From contig JAPPGA010000063.1 of NCBI GenBank assembly GCA_028821515.1, positions 1 through 64,000 on the forward strand: DNA of 64,000 nucleotides. The letters are read 5' to 3'. Position 1 is the first letter of the stretch, and each line of letters opens with the position of its first letter. This document shows, one piece after another, positions 38,482-48,116 of this stretch. This DNA comes from Gammaproteobacteria bacterium. Its GTDB lineage: Bacteria; Pseudomonadota; Gammaproteobacteria; Pseudomonadales; Azotimanducaceae. The notes below the pieces were generated by a model. That model saw nothing but the letters and a program-made list of their open reading frames with translations. It had not been told where the DNA came from and made no database searches. A program made the translations under genes and the position numbers.

Positions 38482-39555
38482 ATGCCCGGCAACACCTTTG
38501 GACAAGCGTTCACGCTGACGACATTCGGCGAGAGCCACGGCGTGGCCATGGGCGCGGTCGTGGACGGCTGCCCGCCCGGCCTCGCGCTGTCCGAGGCGGA
38601 TCTGCAGGGCGACCTCGACCGGCGCCGCCCGGGACAGTCGAAATACACGACGCAGCGCCAGGAACCGGACCAGGTGAAGATTCTCTCCGGGGTGTTCGAA
38701 GGCGTGACCACGGGCACGCCGATCGGGCTCGTTATCGAGAACGTGGATCAGCGCTCGCGCGACTACACAGCCATCAAGGACCAGCTCCGGCCGGCGCACG
38801 CCGACTACACCTATCTGAAAAAGTACGGCGTGCGCGACTACCGGGGCGGGGGACGTGCCTCCGCGCGGGAAACCACCATGCGCGTGGCGGCCGGGGCCAT
38901 CGCGCGCAAATACCTGGCCGAGCGGCACGGGGTGCTGGTACGCGGGTACCTGGCCGGCATCGGTGACATCGAGCCGCGCAAGCTCGACTGGGACGCCATT
39001 GGCAGCAATCCGTTCTTCTGTCCCGATCCGGACATCGTCGACGACATCGCGGCGCTGATTGACGAGCTGCGTTCGGCCGGCGATTCCATCGGCGCCCGGA
39101 TCAACGTCGTCGCGTCGAATCCGCCGGTCGGCCTCGGGGAACCCGTTTTCGGCAAACTCGACGCGGAACTCGCGGGTGCCCTGATGGGCATCAACGCGGT
39201 CAAGGGCGTCGAATTCGGCGCCGGGTTTGACGTCGTGCACCAGCGCGGCAGCGAACACCGCGACGAGATCACGGACAGCGGCTTCCTGAAAAACGATGCG
39301 GGCGGCGTGCTCGGCGGCATCTCGTCGGGCCAGGATATCGTGGTCAGCATCGCGCTCAAGCCGACATCGAGCCTCGCCATCCCCGGCAGGAGCATCGATA
39401 CGTCAGGCAGGGAAGTGGAGGTGGTGACAACCGGACGTCACGACCCCTGTGTCGGACTTCGCGCGACCCCGATCGCCGAGGCCATGGTGGCGATGGTCCT
39501 CATGGACCACCTGCTTCGGGACCGCGCCCAGAACGCTTCGGTGAACCGGGAGTAG
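38482..39555 (+). CDS. aroC: Chorismate synthase
   Basis: 357 residues. Last step of the shikimate pathway: anti-1,4-elimination of phosphate from EPSP to give chorismate, needing reduced FMN. Signatures: [20 protein letters not shown] at the N-terminus, [40 protein letters not shown] and [17 protein letters not shown]. All the flavin- and substrate-binding Arg and His residues of the family appear present. It follows prmB closely. Downstream, a 6-bp stem (GGGCTG/CAGCCC, 39555-39578) lacks a U-tract. Confidence 0.97.
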   Translation: MPGNTFGQAFTLTTFGESHGVAMGAVVDGCPPGLALSEADLQGDLDRRRPGQSKYTTQRQEPDQVKILSGVFEGVTTGTPIGLVIENVDQRSRDYTAIKDQLRPAHADYTYLKKYGVRDYRGGGRASARETTMRVAAGAIARKYLAERHGVLVRGYLAGIGDIEPRKLDWDAIGSNPFFCPDPDIVDDIAALIDELRSAGDSIGARINVVASNPPVGLGEPVFGKLDAELAGALMGINAVKGVEFGAGFDVVHQRGSEHRDEITDSGFLKNDAGGVLGGISSGQDIVVSIALKPTSSLAIPGRSIDTSGREVEVVTTGRHDPCVGLRATPIAEAMVAMVLMDHLLRDRAQNASVNRE

Positions 39556-39662
39556 GGCTGGGGTATTCGGGTCAGCCCACATGCCGGGCATCGCCGTATC
39601 ATGAGCCAACTGTCCCAGAACTGCTCGGCGCTGTAGACGGTGACCTGTCCCGGCGGAAGGCA

Positions 39663-40133
39663 CTATCGCACGCGCGCAGGGCGCCAGAACTCGACGAAAA
39701 AGCGGACCGGCCCGAGGTTCTCGACCCGGTGCGTGATGCCGGGGACAATGACTGCGGACTCCGGCGCTTCAACGGGAAAGGAACGACAAACGGGGGGTCC
39801 CACGTGGTATTTCAGCGCTCCGGATACCACGTGGATTCGCGCCCATACGCCGGGCCGGGTGGAATGCTCCCTGCTGAATCCGGGCGGGATTGTCCTCTCG
39901 TCGAACTCCCGCGTCCGGCGGTAGGCGACGAGATCCTCCGGCCACTCCATGCGGTCGCAGCGGACACAATCGAGTTCCGTGCCGAGCATTCCCGATCGGG
40001 TCGTCTCGCACTCGACCCACGGCCGATTGACGAAGGGCGGACGGTGGCGCACGTGCTGGCCGTGGCCGCAGCCGAGATCTGCCACCCAGTCACCCTGCGC
40101 GTCCCGGTGAAAGCCGAGAATCGCGCGTTTCAC
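39663..40133 (-). CDS. Fusion of DUF3565 and DUF1971 (TehB-like N-terminal domain) proteins
   Basis: 156 residues in two parts. Residues 1-65 are DUF3565 (AILGFHRDAQGDWVADLGCG, then GQHVRHRPPFVNRPWV and LDCVRCDRMEWPE), with Cys and His that could bind metal. Residues 70-156 are DUF1971, a small cupin-like domain related to the N-terminus of tellurite-resistance TehB (YRRTREFDERTIPPGFSREH, GVWARIHVVSGAL, VIVPGITHRVENLGPVRFFV). The GTG at 40133 begins the DUF3565 part. Both domains occur alone in other gammaproteobacteria, and the join here is in frame. Function is unknown; a tellurite role is not implied. Confidence 0.82.
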   Translation of the reverse strand: MKRAILGFHRDAQGDWVADLGCGHGQHVRHRPPFVNRPWVECETTRSGMLGTELDCVRCDRMEWPEDLVAYRRTREFDERTIPPGFSREHSTRPGVWARIHVVSGALKYHVGPPVCRSFPVEAPESAVIVPGITHRVENLGPVRFFVEFWRPARVR

Positions 40134-40274
40134 GGGGGATTCGTGGCCCCGGTACGGGCGCTGGGTGGCGCGTACTTGTCGCCGGGAGTCGGGGCGCCGA
40201 TCATGCAATCCTCCGTAGCGATGGTTCGTCCCGTAGGCGGGAGTCGCCCCGCACAGAGTACCTGAGGCCGTGCA

Positions 40275-41234
40275 ATGACGTACTTCGATGATGTGACCGA
40301 ACTCGAGAATGGTATTCGGGGTGAGGCGCTCGTCATCCCGACGGCCAACCCGACGGGGTTCTTCCAGGCCGTGTCGGCCCCGGACTCGATGCCGGTGGCC
40401 CAGATCGCCGCAAGACTCTTCGTGCCCGCGGGGCAGGGGAGCCGGCCAGCTGTCATCGTCGTACCGGGCAGCCTCGGTGTGGCACCTTCGCACCTCGCGG
40501 TTGCGCGGCTCCTGACGGATAGGGGAATCGCGGCCTGCGTCATCGATCCGTTCGGCATGCGGGATGTCGTGTCGACGGTTTCGAACCAGGCCCAGTACTC
40601 GTTCGCCGCCAGCGCCTGGGATGTTCTCGCGACGCTACGTGTACTGTCCTCGCGAATCGACATTGACCCCGCCCGCATCGGGGCGCAGGGCCATAGCCGG
40701 GGCGGGTCTGCGGTGCTTTCTGCGGCATGCATGGCGCACTTGGTGTCTGACAGTCCCGAAAGACTGCGCGGCGTCTACGCGGCGTATCCGTGGTCGGGGC
40801 TGCAGTTCCTGAGACCCGATGTCGGTTCTACGGTGGTGCGGTCGGTGGTCGGTGACAGGGACGAGTGGTGCTCCCCGCAACAGGTACAGTCCCACATGCA
40901 CGCCATGCGCCTATGCGGGGGCAGGGCGACGTGCCGGATATTCGCGGGCGCCCACCACGGCCTTGACCGGGACACTCCAGTGGAACTGATCGAAGAGGCG
41001 GCCGTCGCGCCGGGCGCGCCCACCGTGTACATCCGCGAAGACGGTGCCCTGCTGCACCCGCTCGCGCGGGAGGCGGACCCCGACCTTAGCGAACGCGACG
41101 TCATGGTCTACGCGATGAAGTCGGGCCATGGACGGCGGGGGGCGCGGATAGGCAGCGAAGGCGACCAGGCCGAGCGATTCCACCGGGACATGGTCGACTT
41201 CTGGGAGACCCTGATGCTGGCAAACGCCGCTTGA
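40275..41234 (+). CDS. Alpha/beta hydrolase, dienelactone hydrolase-like
   Basis: 319 residues, no signal peptide. The nucleophile elbow GHSRGG lies near residue 139, after DPARIGAQ. The acid is probably in VVGDRDEWCSPQQ, and the catalytic His in FAGAHHGLDR. The oxyanion side is VIVVPGSLGVAPSHL. The layout fits dienelactone-hydrolase or acetyl-xylan-esterase-like families of broad substrate range. The last 80 residues (MVYAMKSGHGRRGARIGSEG) may be a lid or extra domain. It stands alone on the plus strand, divergent from the DUF3565-DUF1971 gene, so the context gives no substrate. Confidence 0.8.
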   Translation: MTYFDDVTELENGIRGEALVIPTANPTGFFQAVSAPDSMPVAQIAARLFVPAGQGSRPAVIVVPGSLGVAPSHLAVARLLTDRGIAACVIDPFGMRDVVSTVSNQAQYSFAASAWDVLATLRVLSSRIDIDPARIGAQGHSRGGSAVLSAACMAHLVSDSPERLRGVYAAYPWSGLQFLRPDVGSTVVRSVVGDRDEWCSPQQVQSHMHAMRLCGGRATCRIFAGAHHGLDRDTPVELIEEAAVAPGAPTVYIREDGALLHPLAREADPDLSERDVMVYAMKSGHGRRGARIGSEGDQAERFHRDMVDFWETLMLANAA

Positions 41235-41342
41235 CCGATTGGTGGGCCATGGACTGGAGGCCCGGAATCCGGTCCTTGCCCGGCGATCGAGGAGGACCCG
41301 GAAGTTGTTGAACATCCATTCTCAGGCTTTGGATTTACCACA

Positions 41343-41420
41343 ATGAGTGCTCGCTTCATGGATCGTGTCAACAAGAGCCTGTGCAGAACGCAGCGCATCC
41401 AGCGTAAAATCGCCGCCTGA
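41343..41420 (+). CDS. Possible 25-residue leader peptide upstream of leuC
   Basis: ATG at 41343 reads MSARFMDRVNKSLCRTQRIQ and ends RKIAA at TGA 41418-41420, 24 bp before leuC. It is basic and has a single Leu codon, so it does not look like a classical leucine attenuator peptide with a Leu run. No strong ribosome-binding site is seen. It may be fortuitous, but lies where a leader would be. Confidence 0.25.
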   Translation: MSARFMDRVNKSLCRTQRIQRKIAA

Positions 41421-41444
41421 TTCCTCGATTGACGGCAGATACGT

Positions 41445-42863
41445 ATGGGCGGCAGGACGCTCTACGACAAGATATGGGAGTCGCACCTGGTCGGCGAGCG
41501 CGCGGACGGCATGAGCCTGATGTACGTGGACCGGCACCTCCTGCACGAGGTTACGTCGCCCCAGGCGTTCGAAGGCCTGCGCCTTGCAGGCCGCGCTCCG
41601 TGGCGCGTGGACGCCAACCTGGCGACGCCGGACCACAATGTCCCCACCGTGCGCGATGAACGGGTGGCGGGGGTCGACGGCATCGCCGACGAGGTGGCTC
41701 GCATACAGGTGCAGACCCTCGACGCCAACTGCCGCGACTTCGGCATCGAGGAGTTCGGCATCAACGACGTGCGCCAGGGCATCGTGCACGTCATCGGTCC
41801 AGAGCAGGGTGCGACGCTTCCGGGGATGACCATCGTTTGCGGCGATTCGCACACCTCCACGCACGGGGCGTTCGCTGCGCTGGCGCAGGGTATCGGTACC
41901 TCCGAGGTCGAGCATGTGCTCGCGACGCAGTGCTTGGCGCAGCGCAAGAGCGGCAACATGCGCATCGTGATCGATGGCGCGTTGCGGCCGGGAGTGCACG
42001 CCAAGGACCTGATCCTTGCGGTGATACGCCGTATCGGGACGGCCGGCGCGACCGGACACGTCATCGAGTTCACCGGTCCCGCAGTTGCCGAACTTTCCAT
42101 GGAGGGTCGGATGACCGTCTGCAACATGGCGATCGAAGCCGGTGGGCGCGCGGGGCTGGTCGCCGTGGACGACACGACCCTCGACTACGTCGCGGGGCGT
42201 CCCCTGTCGCCGTCGGGCGACGACTGGACGGCCGCCGCTGCCAACTGGGAAACGCTGCGGTCGGATCCCGATGCGGTATTCGATCGCGAAGTGCGGATCG
42301 ACGCGGCCACACTGTCACCGCAGGTGAGTTGGGGTACATCGCCGGAGCTGGTGGTGGACATCGACGAGGGCGTGCCGGACCCCGGGGCGCTGGATGATCC
42401 GATCAAGGCCGAGGTCGCGTCCCGGGCGCTGAGATACATGGGCCTCGAGCCAGGTACGCCGATGACGCAGATCGCGCTGGACAAGGTCTTTATCGGATCC
42501 TGCACCAATGCGCGCATCGAAGACTTGAGAATCGCGGCTGGCATCGCTGAAGGCCGCAAGGTTCGCGTCCCCCAGGCGATGGTGGTTCCGGGTTCCGGCC
42601 TTGTGAAGCGCCAGGCCGAGGAGGAGGGCCTCGACCAGGTGTTCATCGACGCCGGTTTCGAGTGGCGCGAGCCAGGTTGCTCGATGTGTCTCGCGATGAA
42701 CGCCGACCGTCTGTACCCGGGTGAGCGTTGCGCTTCGACGTCGAACCGCAACTTCGAGGGCCGGCAGGGCCACGGCGGCCGCACGCATCTCGTGAGCCCG
42801 GCAACGGCCGCCGCGAGCGCGGTAGCGGGATACCTTGCGGATCCGAGGGAAATCGCGGCATAG
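41445..42863 (+). CDS. leuC: 3-isopropylmalate dehydratase large subunit
   Basis: 472 residues. With LeuD it isomerises 2-isopropylmalate to 3-isopropylmalate in leucine synthesis. It starts [19 protein letters not shown]. The 4Fe-4S cluster cysteines are in [13 protein letters not shown]-adjacent context, [12 protein letters not shown] and [31 protein letters not shown] is the aconitase-family tail. First gene of a leuC-leuD-leuB-asd run; leuA is not in the window. Confidence 0.97.
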   Translation: MGGRTLYDKIWESHLVGERADGMSLMYVDRHLLHEVTSPQAFEGLRLAGRAPWRVDANLATPDHNVPTVRDERVAGVDGIADEVARIQVQTLDANCRDFGIEEFGINDVRQGIVHVIGPEQGATLPGMTIVCGDSHTSTHGAFAALAQGIGTSEVEHVLATQCLAQRKSGNMRIVIDGALRPGVHAKDLILAVIRRIGTAGATGHVIEFTGPAVAELSMEGRMTVCNMAIEAGGRAGLVAVDDTTLDYVAGRPLSPSGDDWTAAAANWETLRSDPDAVFDREVRIDAATLSPQVSWGTSPELVVDIDEGVPDPGALDDPIKAEVASRALRYMGLEPGTPMTQIALDKVFIGSCTNARIEDLRIAAGIAEGRKVRVPQAMVVPGSGLVKRQAEEEGLDQVFIDAGFEWREPGCSMCLAMNADRLYPGERCASTSNRNFEGRQGHGGRTHLVSPATAAASAVAGYLADPREIAA

Positions 42864-42874
42864 CCGGAGGCCTC

Positions 42875-43513
42875 ATGGAGAGTTTCGACATCCACCGGGG
42901 ATTGGTCGCGCCCATGGACAGGGCGAACGTCGATACGGATCAGATCATCCCGAAGCAGTTCCTGAAATCGATCCGGCGCACCGGCTTCGGAGACAACCTG
43001 TTCGATGCATGGCGCTATCTCGACGAAGGCGACATCGGCAAGACGCAGAACGAACGGCAGTTCAACCCGGATTTCGTTCTCAATGCGGCGCGCTACCAGG
43101 GCGCCAGCGTACTCCTCGCGCGGGACAACTTCGGATGCGGTTCCAGCCGCGAACATGCCGTGTGGGCGCTGATGGAATACGGTTTTCGCTGTGTCATCGC
43201 GCCGAGTTTCGCGGACATCTTCTTTACCAATAGCGCCAATAACGGGTTGCTGCTGATCGTGCTCGACCCTGGCGCGGTCGATGCGCTGTTCGAGCGTGTC
43301 GCATCGCCCGGGTTCGAACTCACCGTGGACTTGCCGAGCCAGCGCGTGACGGCGGACGACGGGACCTCCTGGCTGTTCGACATCGACGCCGAACGCAAGC
43401 AGCGGTTGTTGAGCGGTCTGGACGATATCGGGCTGACGCTCGCGTGCGCGCCAGCGATTCGCGAGTTCGAAGCGCAACACAGGCGGCGTGCGCCGTGGGT
43501 GTTTCAGCCATGA
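42875..43513 (+). CDS. leuD: 3-isopropylmalate dehydratase small subunit
   Basis: 212 residues, swivel domain of the isopropylmalate isomerase. It has [20 protein letters not shown] near the start and the substrate-recognition loop [16 protein letters not shown]. The ATG at 42875 has a strong GGAGG four bases upstream, which decides the start over the longer open frame. It overlaps leuB by four bases (ATGA at 43510-43513) and follows leuC after 11 bp. Confidence 0.97.
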   Translation: MESFDIHRGLVAPMDRANVDTDQIIPKQFLKSIRRTGFGDNLFDAWRYLDEGDIGKTQNERQFNPDFVLNAARYQGASVLLARDNFGCGSSREHAVWALMEYGFRCVIAPSFADIFFTNSANNGLLLIVLDPGAVDALFERVASPGFELTVDLPSQRVTADDGTSWLFDIDAERKQRLLSGLDDIGLTLACAPAIREFEAQHRRRAPWVFQP

Positions 43514-44610
43514 GCGCGAATGTCCTGGTGCTGCCTGGAGACGGCATTGGTGCGGAGATCATGCCCCACGTGGTTCGGGTGCTGGAGCACGTGGATACCG
43601 TGATCGACTTCGAGTACGCGGAGGTGGGCGGAATAGCCATCGACCGCTACGGCGATCCGCTTCCGCCCGATGCGCTCGAGGCGGCGAAAAAGGCGGACGC
43701 CGTGCTGCTCGGAGCCGTCGGCGGCCCCAAGTGGGACGACCTGCCGATGGATCAGCGTCCGGAGAAAGCCCTGCTCGGCTTGCGGTCCGGCCTGGACGTG
43801 TTCGCGAACCTGCGGCCGGCGATCCTGTTCGAGCCACTGGCGCAGGCGTCGTCCCTGAAGCCGGAACTCGTCGCCGGGCTCGACATCCTGATCGTGCGTG
43901 AATTGACCGGTGGCATTTACTTCGGCGAGCCGCGCGGGGTCGAGGTGGGGAACGGCGGCAGGCGGGGGTTCAATACCCTCGTGTACGACGAGCGCGAGAT
44001 TGAACGGATCGCGCGGGTCGCTTTCGACCTCGCGCGCAAGCGCCGCCAGCAGGTGACTTCGGTGGACAAGGCCAACATACTGGAAGTGACCCAGCTCTGG
44101 CGCGATGTCGTCTGCGAGGTGGCGAGCGATTACCCCGACGTGGAGCTGTCTCACATGTATGTCGACAATGCCGGGATGCAGCTGGTGCGGGAACCGAAAC
44201 AGTTCGACGTGGTCGTCACCGGGAACATGTTCGGCGACATTCTCTCGGATGTTGCCGCCATGCTGACGGGATCCCTCGGCATGCTGCCCTCGGCGTCGCT
44301 CAACGCCGGTGATCAGGGCATGTATGAGCCCGTGCACGGGACCGCCCCCGATATTGCGGGCCGCAATATCGCGAACCCGCTCGCCACCGTCATGTCGGCG
44401 GCCATGATGCTGCGATACAGCCTCGATGCGTCCGCCGCCGCGGATCGCGTCGAAGCGGCGGTGGCCTCGGTGCTGGACGACGGGTTGCGCACCGCTGACA
44501 TTTTTCCCGAGGGTGGCGGGGAACATCTACGGTGCGTTGGCACCGACGAGATGGCGGATGCGGTCATCGCCGCATTGGCCGGTGATGCCGGCGGCCATCC
44601 AGACCAGTAG
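43510..44610 (+). CDS. leuB: 3-isopropylmalate dehydrogenase
   Basis: 366 residues. NAD-dependent oxidative decarboxylation of 3-isopropylmalate in leucine synthesis. [20 protein letters not shown] opens the protein. [14 protein letters not shown] is the substrate loop; [20 protein letters not shown] and [20 protein letters not shown] bind metal and [23 protein letters not shown] is the family signature. The ATG overlapping the leuD stop is the start. Next gene asd follows after 8 bp. Confidence 0.97.
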   Translation: MSANVLVLPGDGIGAEIMPHVVRVLEHVDTVIDFEYAEVGGIAIDRYGDPLPPDALEAAKKADAVLLGAVGGPKWDDLPMDQRPEKALLGLRSGLDVFANLRPAILFEPLAQASSLKPELVAGLDILIVRELTGGIYFGEPRGVEVGNGGRRGFNTLVYDEREIERIARVAFDLARKRRQQVTSVDKANILEVTQLWRDVVCEVASDYPDVELSHMYVDNAGMQLVREPKQFDVVVTGNMFGDILSDVAAMLTGSLGMLPSASLNAGDQGMYEPVHGTAPDIAGRNIANPLATVMSAAMMLRYSLDASAAADRVEAAVASVLDDGLRTADIFPEGGGEHLRCVGTDEMADAVIAALAGDAGGHPDQ

Positions 44611-44618
44611 AAGATCGA

Positions 44619-45641
44619 ATGGAAAAGGTTAACGTTGCCATCGCCGGCGCCACTGGGGCCGTAGGAGAGGCGATGCGGGAAGTACTCGAAGAGCGTGGCT
44701 TTCCGGTGGATCGCCTGGTGTTGCTCGCAAGCCCCAGGTCGGCCGGCCGGCGACTGCAGTACCGCGGCAGGTCCCATCGGGTCGAAGTGCTTGACGAGTT
44801 CGATTTCGAGGACATCCAGATTGGCCTCTTTTCCGCTGGTGGGACGGTCAGCGGGGAGCATGCGCCGCGCGCTGCTGCGGCCGGCGCGGTGGTCATCGAC
44901 AATACCTCCCGGTTCCGCTACGACGACGACGTGCCGCTGATCGTGCCCGAGGTGAACCCGCAATGCATCGACAGGTATGCGGCGCGCGGCATCATTGCGA
45001 ACCCCAACTGCTCGACGATCCAGATGGTGGTGGCGCTCAAGCCGATCTACGATGCCGTGGGAATCTCGCGCATTAACGTGGCGACTTACCAGGCCGTGTC
45101 GGGTGCCGGGGCGCGCGGCGTATCGGAACTCGCCAGCCAGACGGCCAACCTCCTGAACGGCAAGGATGCGGAGCCCGTCGTACACCCCGTGCAGATCGCT
45201 TTCAATGCGATTCCGCAGATCAATGACTTCCAGGAGAACGGCTACACCATCGAAGAGATGAAGATGGTCTGGGAGACGAACAAGATCTTTGACGACGAGA
45301 ACATCCGTGTGAATCCCACCTGTGTGCGGATTCCGGTGTTCTACGGCCATTCCGAAGCGGTGCATATCGAGACGCATGAGCAGATCTCGGCGGAATGGGC
45401 GAAGGAACTGCTGGCCGCCGCGGATGGCGTGACAGTGATCGACGAACGCAATGACGCCGGCTACCCCACGGCATTCGGGGATGCGGCCGGCCATGATTCG
45501 GTCTACGTGGGCCGGATTCGAGAGGACATTTCTCACCCGTATGGACTGAATCTATGGATAGTCTCAGACAACGTGCGAAAGGGCGCCGCGCTGAACAGCG
45601 TTCAGATCGCGGAACACCTGTTGCCGAAACTGGCGGCATAG
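44619..45641 (+). CDS. asd: Aspartate-semialdehyde dehydrogenase
   Basis: 340 residues. Reduces aspartyl-phosphate to aspartate semialdehyde, the branch point to lysine, diaminopimelate, threonine and methionine. It has the NADP loop AIAGATGAVGEAM (7-19), catalytic Cys131 in IIANPNCSTIQMV, VSGAGARGVSEL, and the later RIPVFYGHSEAVHIET with the acyl-binding His. Length and AAxxxG type match the class found next to leuB and fimV in pseudomonads. ATG is preceded by AGAAGATCGA, a weak site. Confidence 0.96.
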   Translation: MEKVNVAIAGATGAVGEAMREVLEERGFPVDRLVLLASPRSAGRRLQYRGRSHRVEVLDEFDFEDIQIGLFSAGGTVSGEHAPRAAAAGAVVIDNTSRFRYDDDVPLIVPEVNPQCIDRYAARGIIANPNCSTIQMVVALKPIYDAVGISRINVATYQAVSGAGARGVSELASQTANLLNGKDAEPVVHPVQIAFNAIPQINDFQENGYTIEEMKMVWETNKIFDDENIRVNPTCVRIPVFYGHSEAVHIETHEQISAEWAKELLAAADGVTVIDERNDAGYPTAFGDAAGHDSVYVGRIREDISHPYGLNLWIVSDNVRKGAALNSVQIAEHLLPKLAA

Positions 45642-45688
45642 CTGCCTGCACCGAACAACGGCGTGCCGCCGGTGGCATCGCTCCCGCG

Positions 45689-46660
45689 ATGCGGCCGGGG
45701 GTGTGGCTGGGAGTGCTGCTGTGCATCGCCACATGGCAGTTCGCATTCGCGGAGGAAGCACCTTCGGACGCGGACACGTCGAGTCCCGACCCGGCGGATG
45801 CGGAGATGTACGGGCCGACAACGCGGACCGATACGCTCTGGTCCATCGCAAGGGCGGTGCGGCCACCCGGCATGACGCTGCCGGAGACCGTTTCGGCCCT
45901 GCAACGCATGAACCCGCATGCGTTTGTCGAGGGCGACCCAAACGTGCTGATGCGGGGCGTGATGCTCCAGGTACCAACATCTGCCGCGGCGGCGGAAGCC
46001 CCGACGGACCCGGTGGAGCTGGAACCGGCCCCTACCACCGTAGAGCCTCCACAGGAGGTCTCTTTTCGGGATGTGGTACCCCTGCCTGCGGACGACGAAA
46101 TGGACCCCGAGAACCTGGCGATGCGCAACGCAGAGCTGGAAGACCGCCTGGCGACCGTGCAGGTGGAACTCGACGTTGCGACGGACAAGATCCAGGCCCT
46201 GGAAAGCCAGATAACGACAATGCGGCGCCGTCTGACAGAGGGCCAGGAGCAGAGGGTCGCCCCGCAATCGAGAGCTCCGACGGATGTTGCGAAGATTCCG
46301 ACCAACGTGATCACGGGCATCATCCTTGCGGTACTGCTCGTCGGTGCGGTCGTAATCGTTGTTGCGAGGAGCCGGCGGGGAAGCCGGGTCGACGCTGGGG
46401 AACCACCGCAGCGGCCGCTTGGCGCCCGGCGGGTGGGCGCGGGGAGGGCCGCCCCGGAGCCCGAGCCGGAGGGGGATTCGGATCGGGACCCGGACCCGGA
46501 CCCCGATGAGATCGGCCCCGAAACCAAGCTCAACCTTGCACGCGCGCTCGTCGATTTGGGGCGCACGGACCAGGCTCGCGAAGTCTTGAGGGAAGTGATG
46601 GCCCAGGGGAGCGATGACGAATCGCGCGAAGCGGCACAGCTCCTCCAACAATTGGAGTGA
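45689..46660 (+). CDS. fimV: FimV-family protein (short form)
   Basis: 323 residues, far shorter than the roughly 900 of Pseudomonas FimV. It has a signal peptide (MRPGVWLGVLLCIATWQFAF), then a LysM-like N-terminal domain (TRTDTLWSIARAVRPPG, ALQRMNPHAFVEGDPNVLMR). A coiled coil follows around 155-205 (NAELEDRLATVQVELDVATD), one membrane helix (IPTNVITGIILAVLLVGAVV), an acidic linker, and the conserved C-terminal FimV domain (ETKLNLARALVDLGRTDQAR, AQLLQQLE). FimV binds peptidoglycan at the pole and organises type IV pili and polar partners. The internal ATG at 45689 gives the signal peptide; the frame is open upstream into asd. Its place between asd and truA is the usual one. Confidence 0.9.
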   Translation: MRPGVWLGVLLCIATWQFAFAEEAPSDADTSSPDPADAEMYGPTTRTDTLWSIARAVRPPGMTLPETVSALQRMNPHAFVEGDPNVLMRGVMLQVPTSAAAAEAPTDPVELEPAPTTVEPPQEVSFRDVVPLPADDEMDPENLAMRNAELEDRLATVQVELDVATDKIQALESQITTMRRRLTEGQEQRVAPQSRAPTDVAKIPTNVITGIILAVLLVGAVVIVVARSRRGSRVDAGEPPQRPLGARRVGAGRAAPEPEPEGDSDRDPDPDPDEIGPETKLNLARALVDLGRTDQAREVLREVMAQGSDDESREAAQLLQQLE

Positions 46661-46672
46661 TAGCGGCCCGGC

Positions 46673-47452
46673 GTGATCATCGCACTGGGACTCGAGTACG
46701 ACGGCGGTGCCTTCCATGGCTTCCAGGCGCAGCGAAGCGTTCCGACCGTTCAGGAAAACCTGGAGGCGGCGCTCTCGGAGGTCGCCGGGGAATCGGTCCG
46801 CGTCACTGCCGCCGGGCGGACGGATGCCGGCGTGCACGCGACACAGCAGGTAGTGAGTTTCCCGACGCGTGCCGAGCGACCCCTCGAAGCCTGGCGCCGG
46901 GGGGTTAACTCGCTCGTGGACAGCGCGGTTTCGGTGATCTGGTCGCGCCGCGCGGCGAACGGATTCAACGCGCGTTTCGATGCCCTCGAACGCCGCTACG
47001 TCTACATCTTCCACGAGTCGGAGACGGCGCCTGCACTGCTTCGTGGAAAGGTGGCCTGGTCGCCGCAACGCCTGGACGAGACAGCCATGTCCAGGGCCTG
47101 CCGGTGCCTGCTTGGCGAGCAGGACTTCAGTTCGTTCCGGGCAGCGGGTTGCCAGTCGAACACCCCGTACCGTTGCGTGCATTCGGCCAGCGTGTATCGG
47201 TGCGGCCGCCAGGTGGTCCTGGACATAGCCGCGAATGCGTTTCTCCTGCGGATGGTGCGGAATATCGCCGGCAGCTTGCGCCGCGTTGGCCTTGGGCAGG
47301 AAGACGCGGGATACCTGGCGCGGTTGCTTGCGTGCCGGGACAGAACCACCGCGGCCCCGACGGCGGCGGCGGAAGGCCTCTACCTCGTGCGTGTCAGCTA
47401 TGCGGATTTCGATGTCGCCTATCGTCCACCGCCGACGCTGGAATCCGCCTGA
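46673..47452 (+). CDS. truA: tRNA pseudouridine(38-40) synthase TruA
   Basis: 259 residues. Makes pseudouridine at positions 38, 39 and 40 of the tRNA anticodon arm. The catalytic Asp51 is in TAAGRTDAGVHATQQV. LGLEYDGGAFHGFQAQ opens the protein; FNARFDALERRYVYIF and AANAFLLRMVRNIAGSLRRV are the other family blocks. GTG start 12 bp after fimV. It is the canonical neighbour of trpF in many proteobacteria. Confidence 0.96.
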   Translation: MIIALGLEYDGGAFHGFQAQRSVPTVQENLEAALSEVAGESVRVTAAGRTDAGVHATQQVVSFPTRAERPLEAWRRGVNSLVDSAVSVIWSRRAANGFNARFDALERRYVYIFHESETAPALLRGKVAWSPQRLDETAMSRACRCLLGEQDFSSFRAAGCQSNTPYRCVHSASVYRCGRQVVLDIAANAFLLRMVRNIAGSLRRVGLGQEDAGYLARLLACRDRTTAAPTAAAEGLYLVRVSYADFDVAYRPPPTLESA

Positions 47453-47486
47453 CGTAAAATCAACGGTTTCGCCGGGTGAGTGCGTG

Positions 47487-48116
47487 GTGCGCGTAAGGGC
47501 AAAGATCTGCGGAATAACATCCGTAGGCGATGCCGCGATTGCGGCGGCCGCGGGATGTGACGCCGTGGGTATCAACTTCTACCCGGGAAGCCCGAGGTGC
47601 GTGTCGGTCCAGGTCGCACGTGACATCGCCGCTTCCCTGCCTCCGTTTGTCACCCCGGTGGGAATATTCGTGGACGCCGAGCCGGAGCGGATCGAAGCGG
47701 TACTGCGCCAGGTGCGGCTGGGTCTCCTGCAGTTCAACGGCGACGAACCGCCGGCGGCGTGCGAGCGGTTCGGCGTACCGTACGCCAAGGTGATAAGTGT
47801 CCGGAAACCACTTGACGTCATGGCCCTGGATCAGCACTACGGTTCCGCAGCCGCATTCCTGCTTGATACGTTCGATCCGGCGGCGCGCGGAGGCACCGGC
47901 CGGACCTTCGACTGGTCTCTTTGGCCTGCGAACGCGATCAAGCCCCTGGTGCTTGCCGGGGGGCTGACCCCGGACAACGTGTGCGACGCGATTCGCAGGT
48001 TGCGTCCCTACGGCGTTGACGTCAGCAGCGGCGTGGAGAACGAAGTAGAGGGCGTGAAGAGCCCGGAGAAGGTGCGTGCGTTCATGGACGAGGTAAGGCG
48101 TGGCGGGAACGAATAA
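47487..48116 (+). CDS. trpF: Phosphoribosylanthranilate isomerase
   Basis: 209 residues. Amadori rearrangement in tryptophan synthesis. The catalytic Cys lies in VRAKICGIT at the N-terminus and the catalytic Asp probably in [27 protein letters not shown] binds phosphate. Two consecutive GTG codons are possible starts (47484 and 47487); the second lies six bases from GTGAG, which is better spaced. It overlaps trpB by 17 bases. trpC, trpD and trpE are not in the window. Confidence 0.95.
   Translation: MRVRAKICGITSVGDAAIAAAAGCDAVGINFYPGSPRCVSVQVARDIAASLPPFVTPVGIFVDAEPERIEAVLRQVRLGLLQFNGDEPPAACERFGVPYAKVISVRKPLDVMALDQHYGSAAAFLLDTFDPAARGGTGRTFDWSLWPANAIKPLVLAGGLTPDNVCDAIRRLRPYGVDVSSGVENEVEGVKSPEKVRAFMDEVRRGGNE

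Noticed and set aside
39555-39578. Stem GGGCTG/CAGCCC after aroC as a terminator
   Set aside because: Only a 6-bp stem with a 12-base loop and no following T-tract.
45602-47575. 657-codon minus-strand ORF opposite fimV and truA
   Set aside because: Antisense shadow of well-supported genes, with Arg/Ser-rich low-complexity translation.
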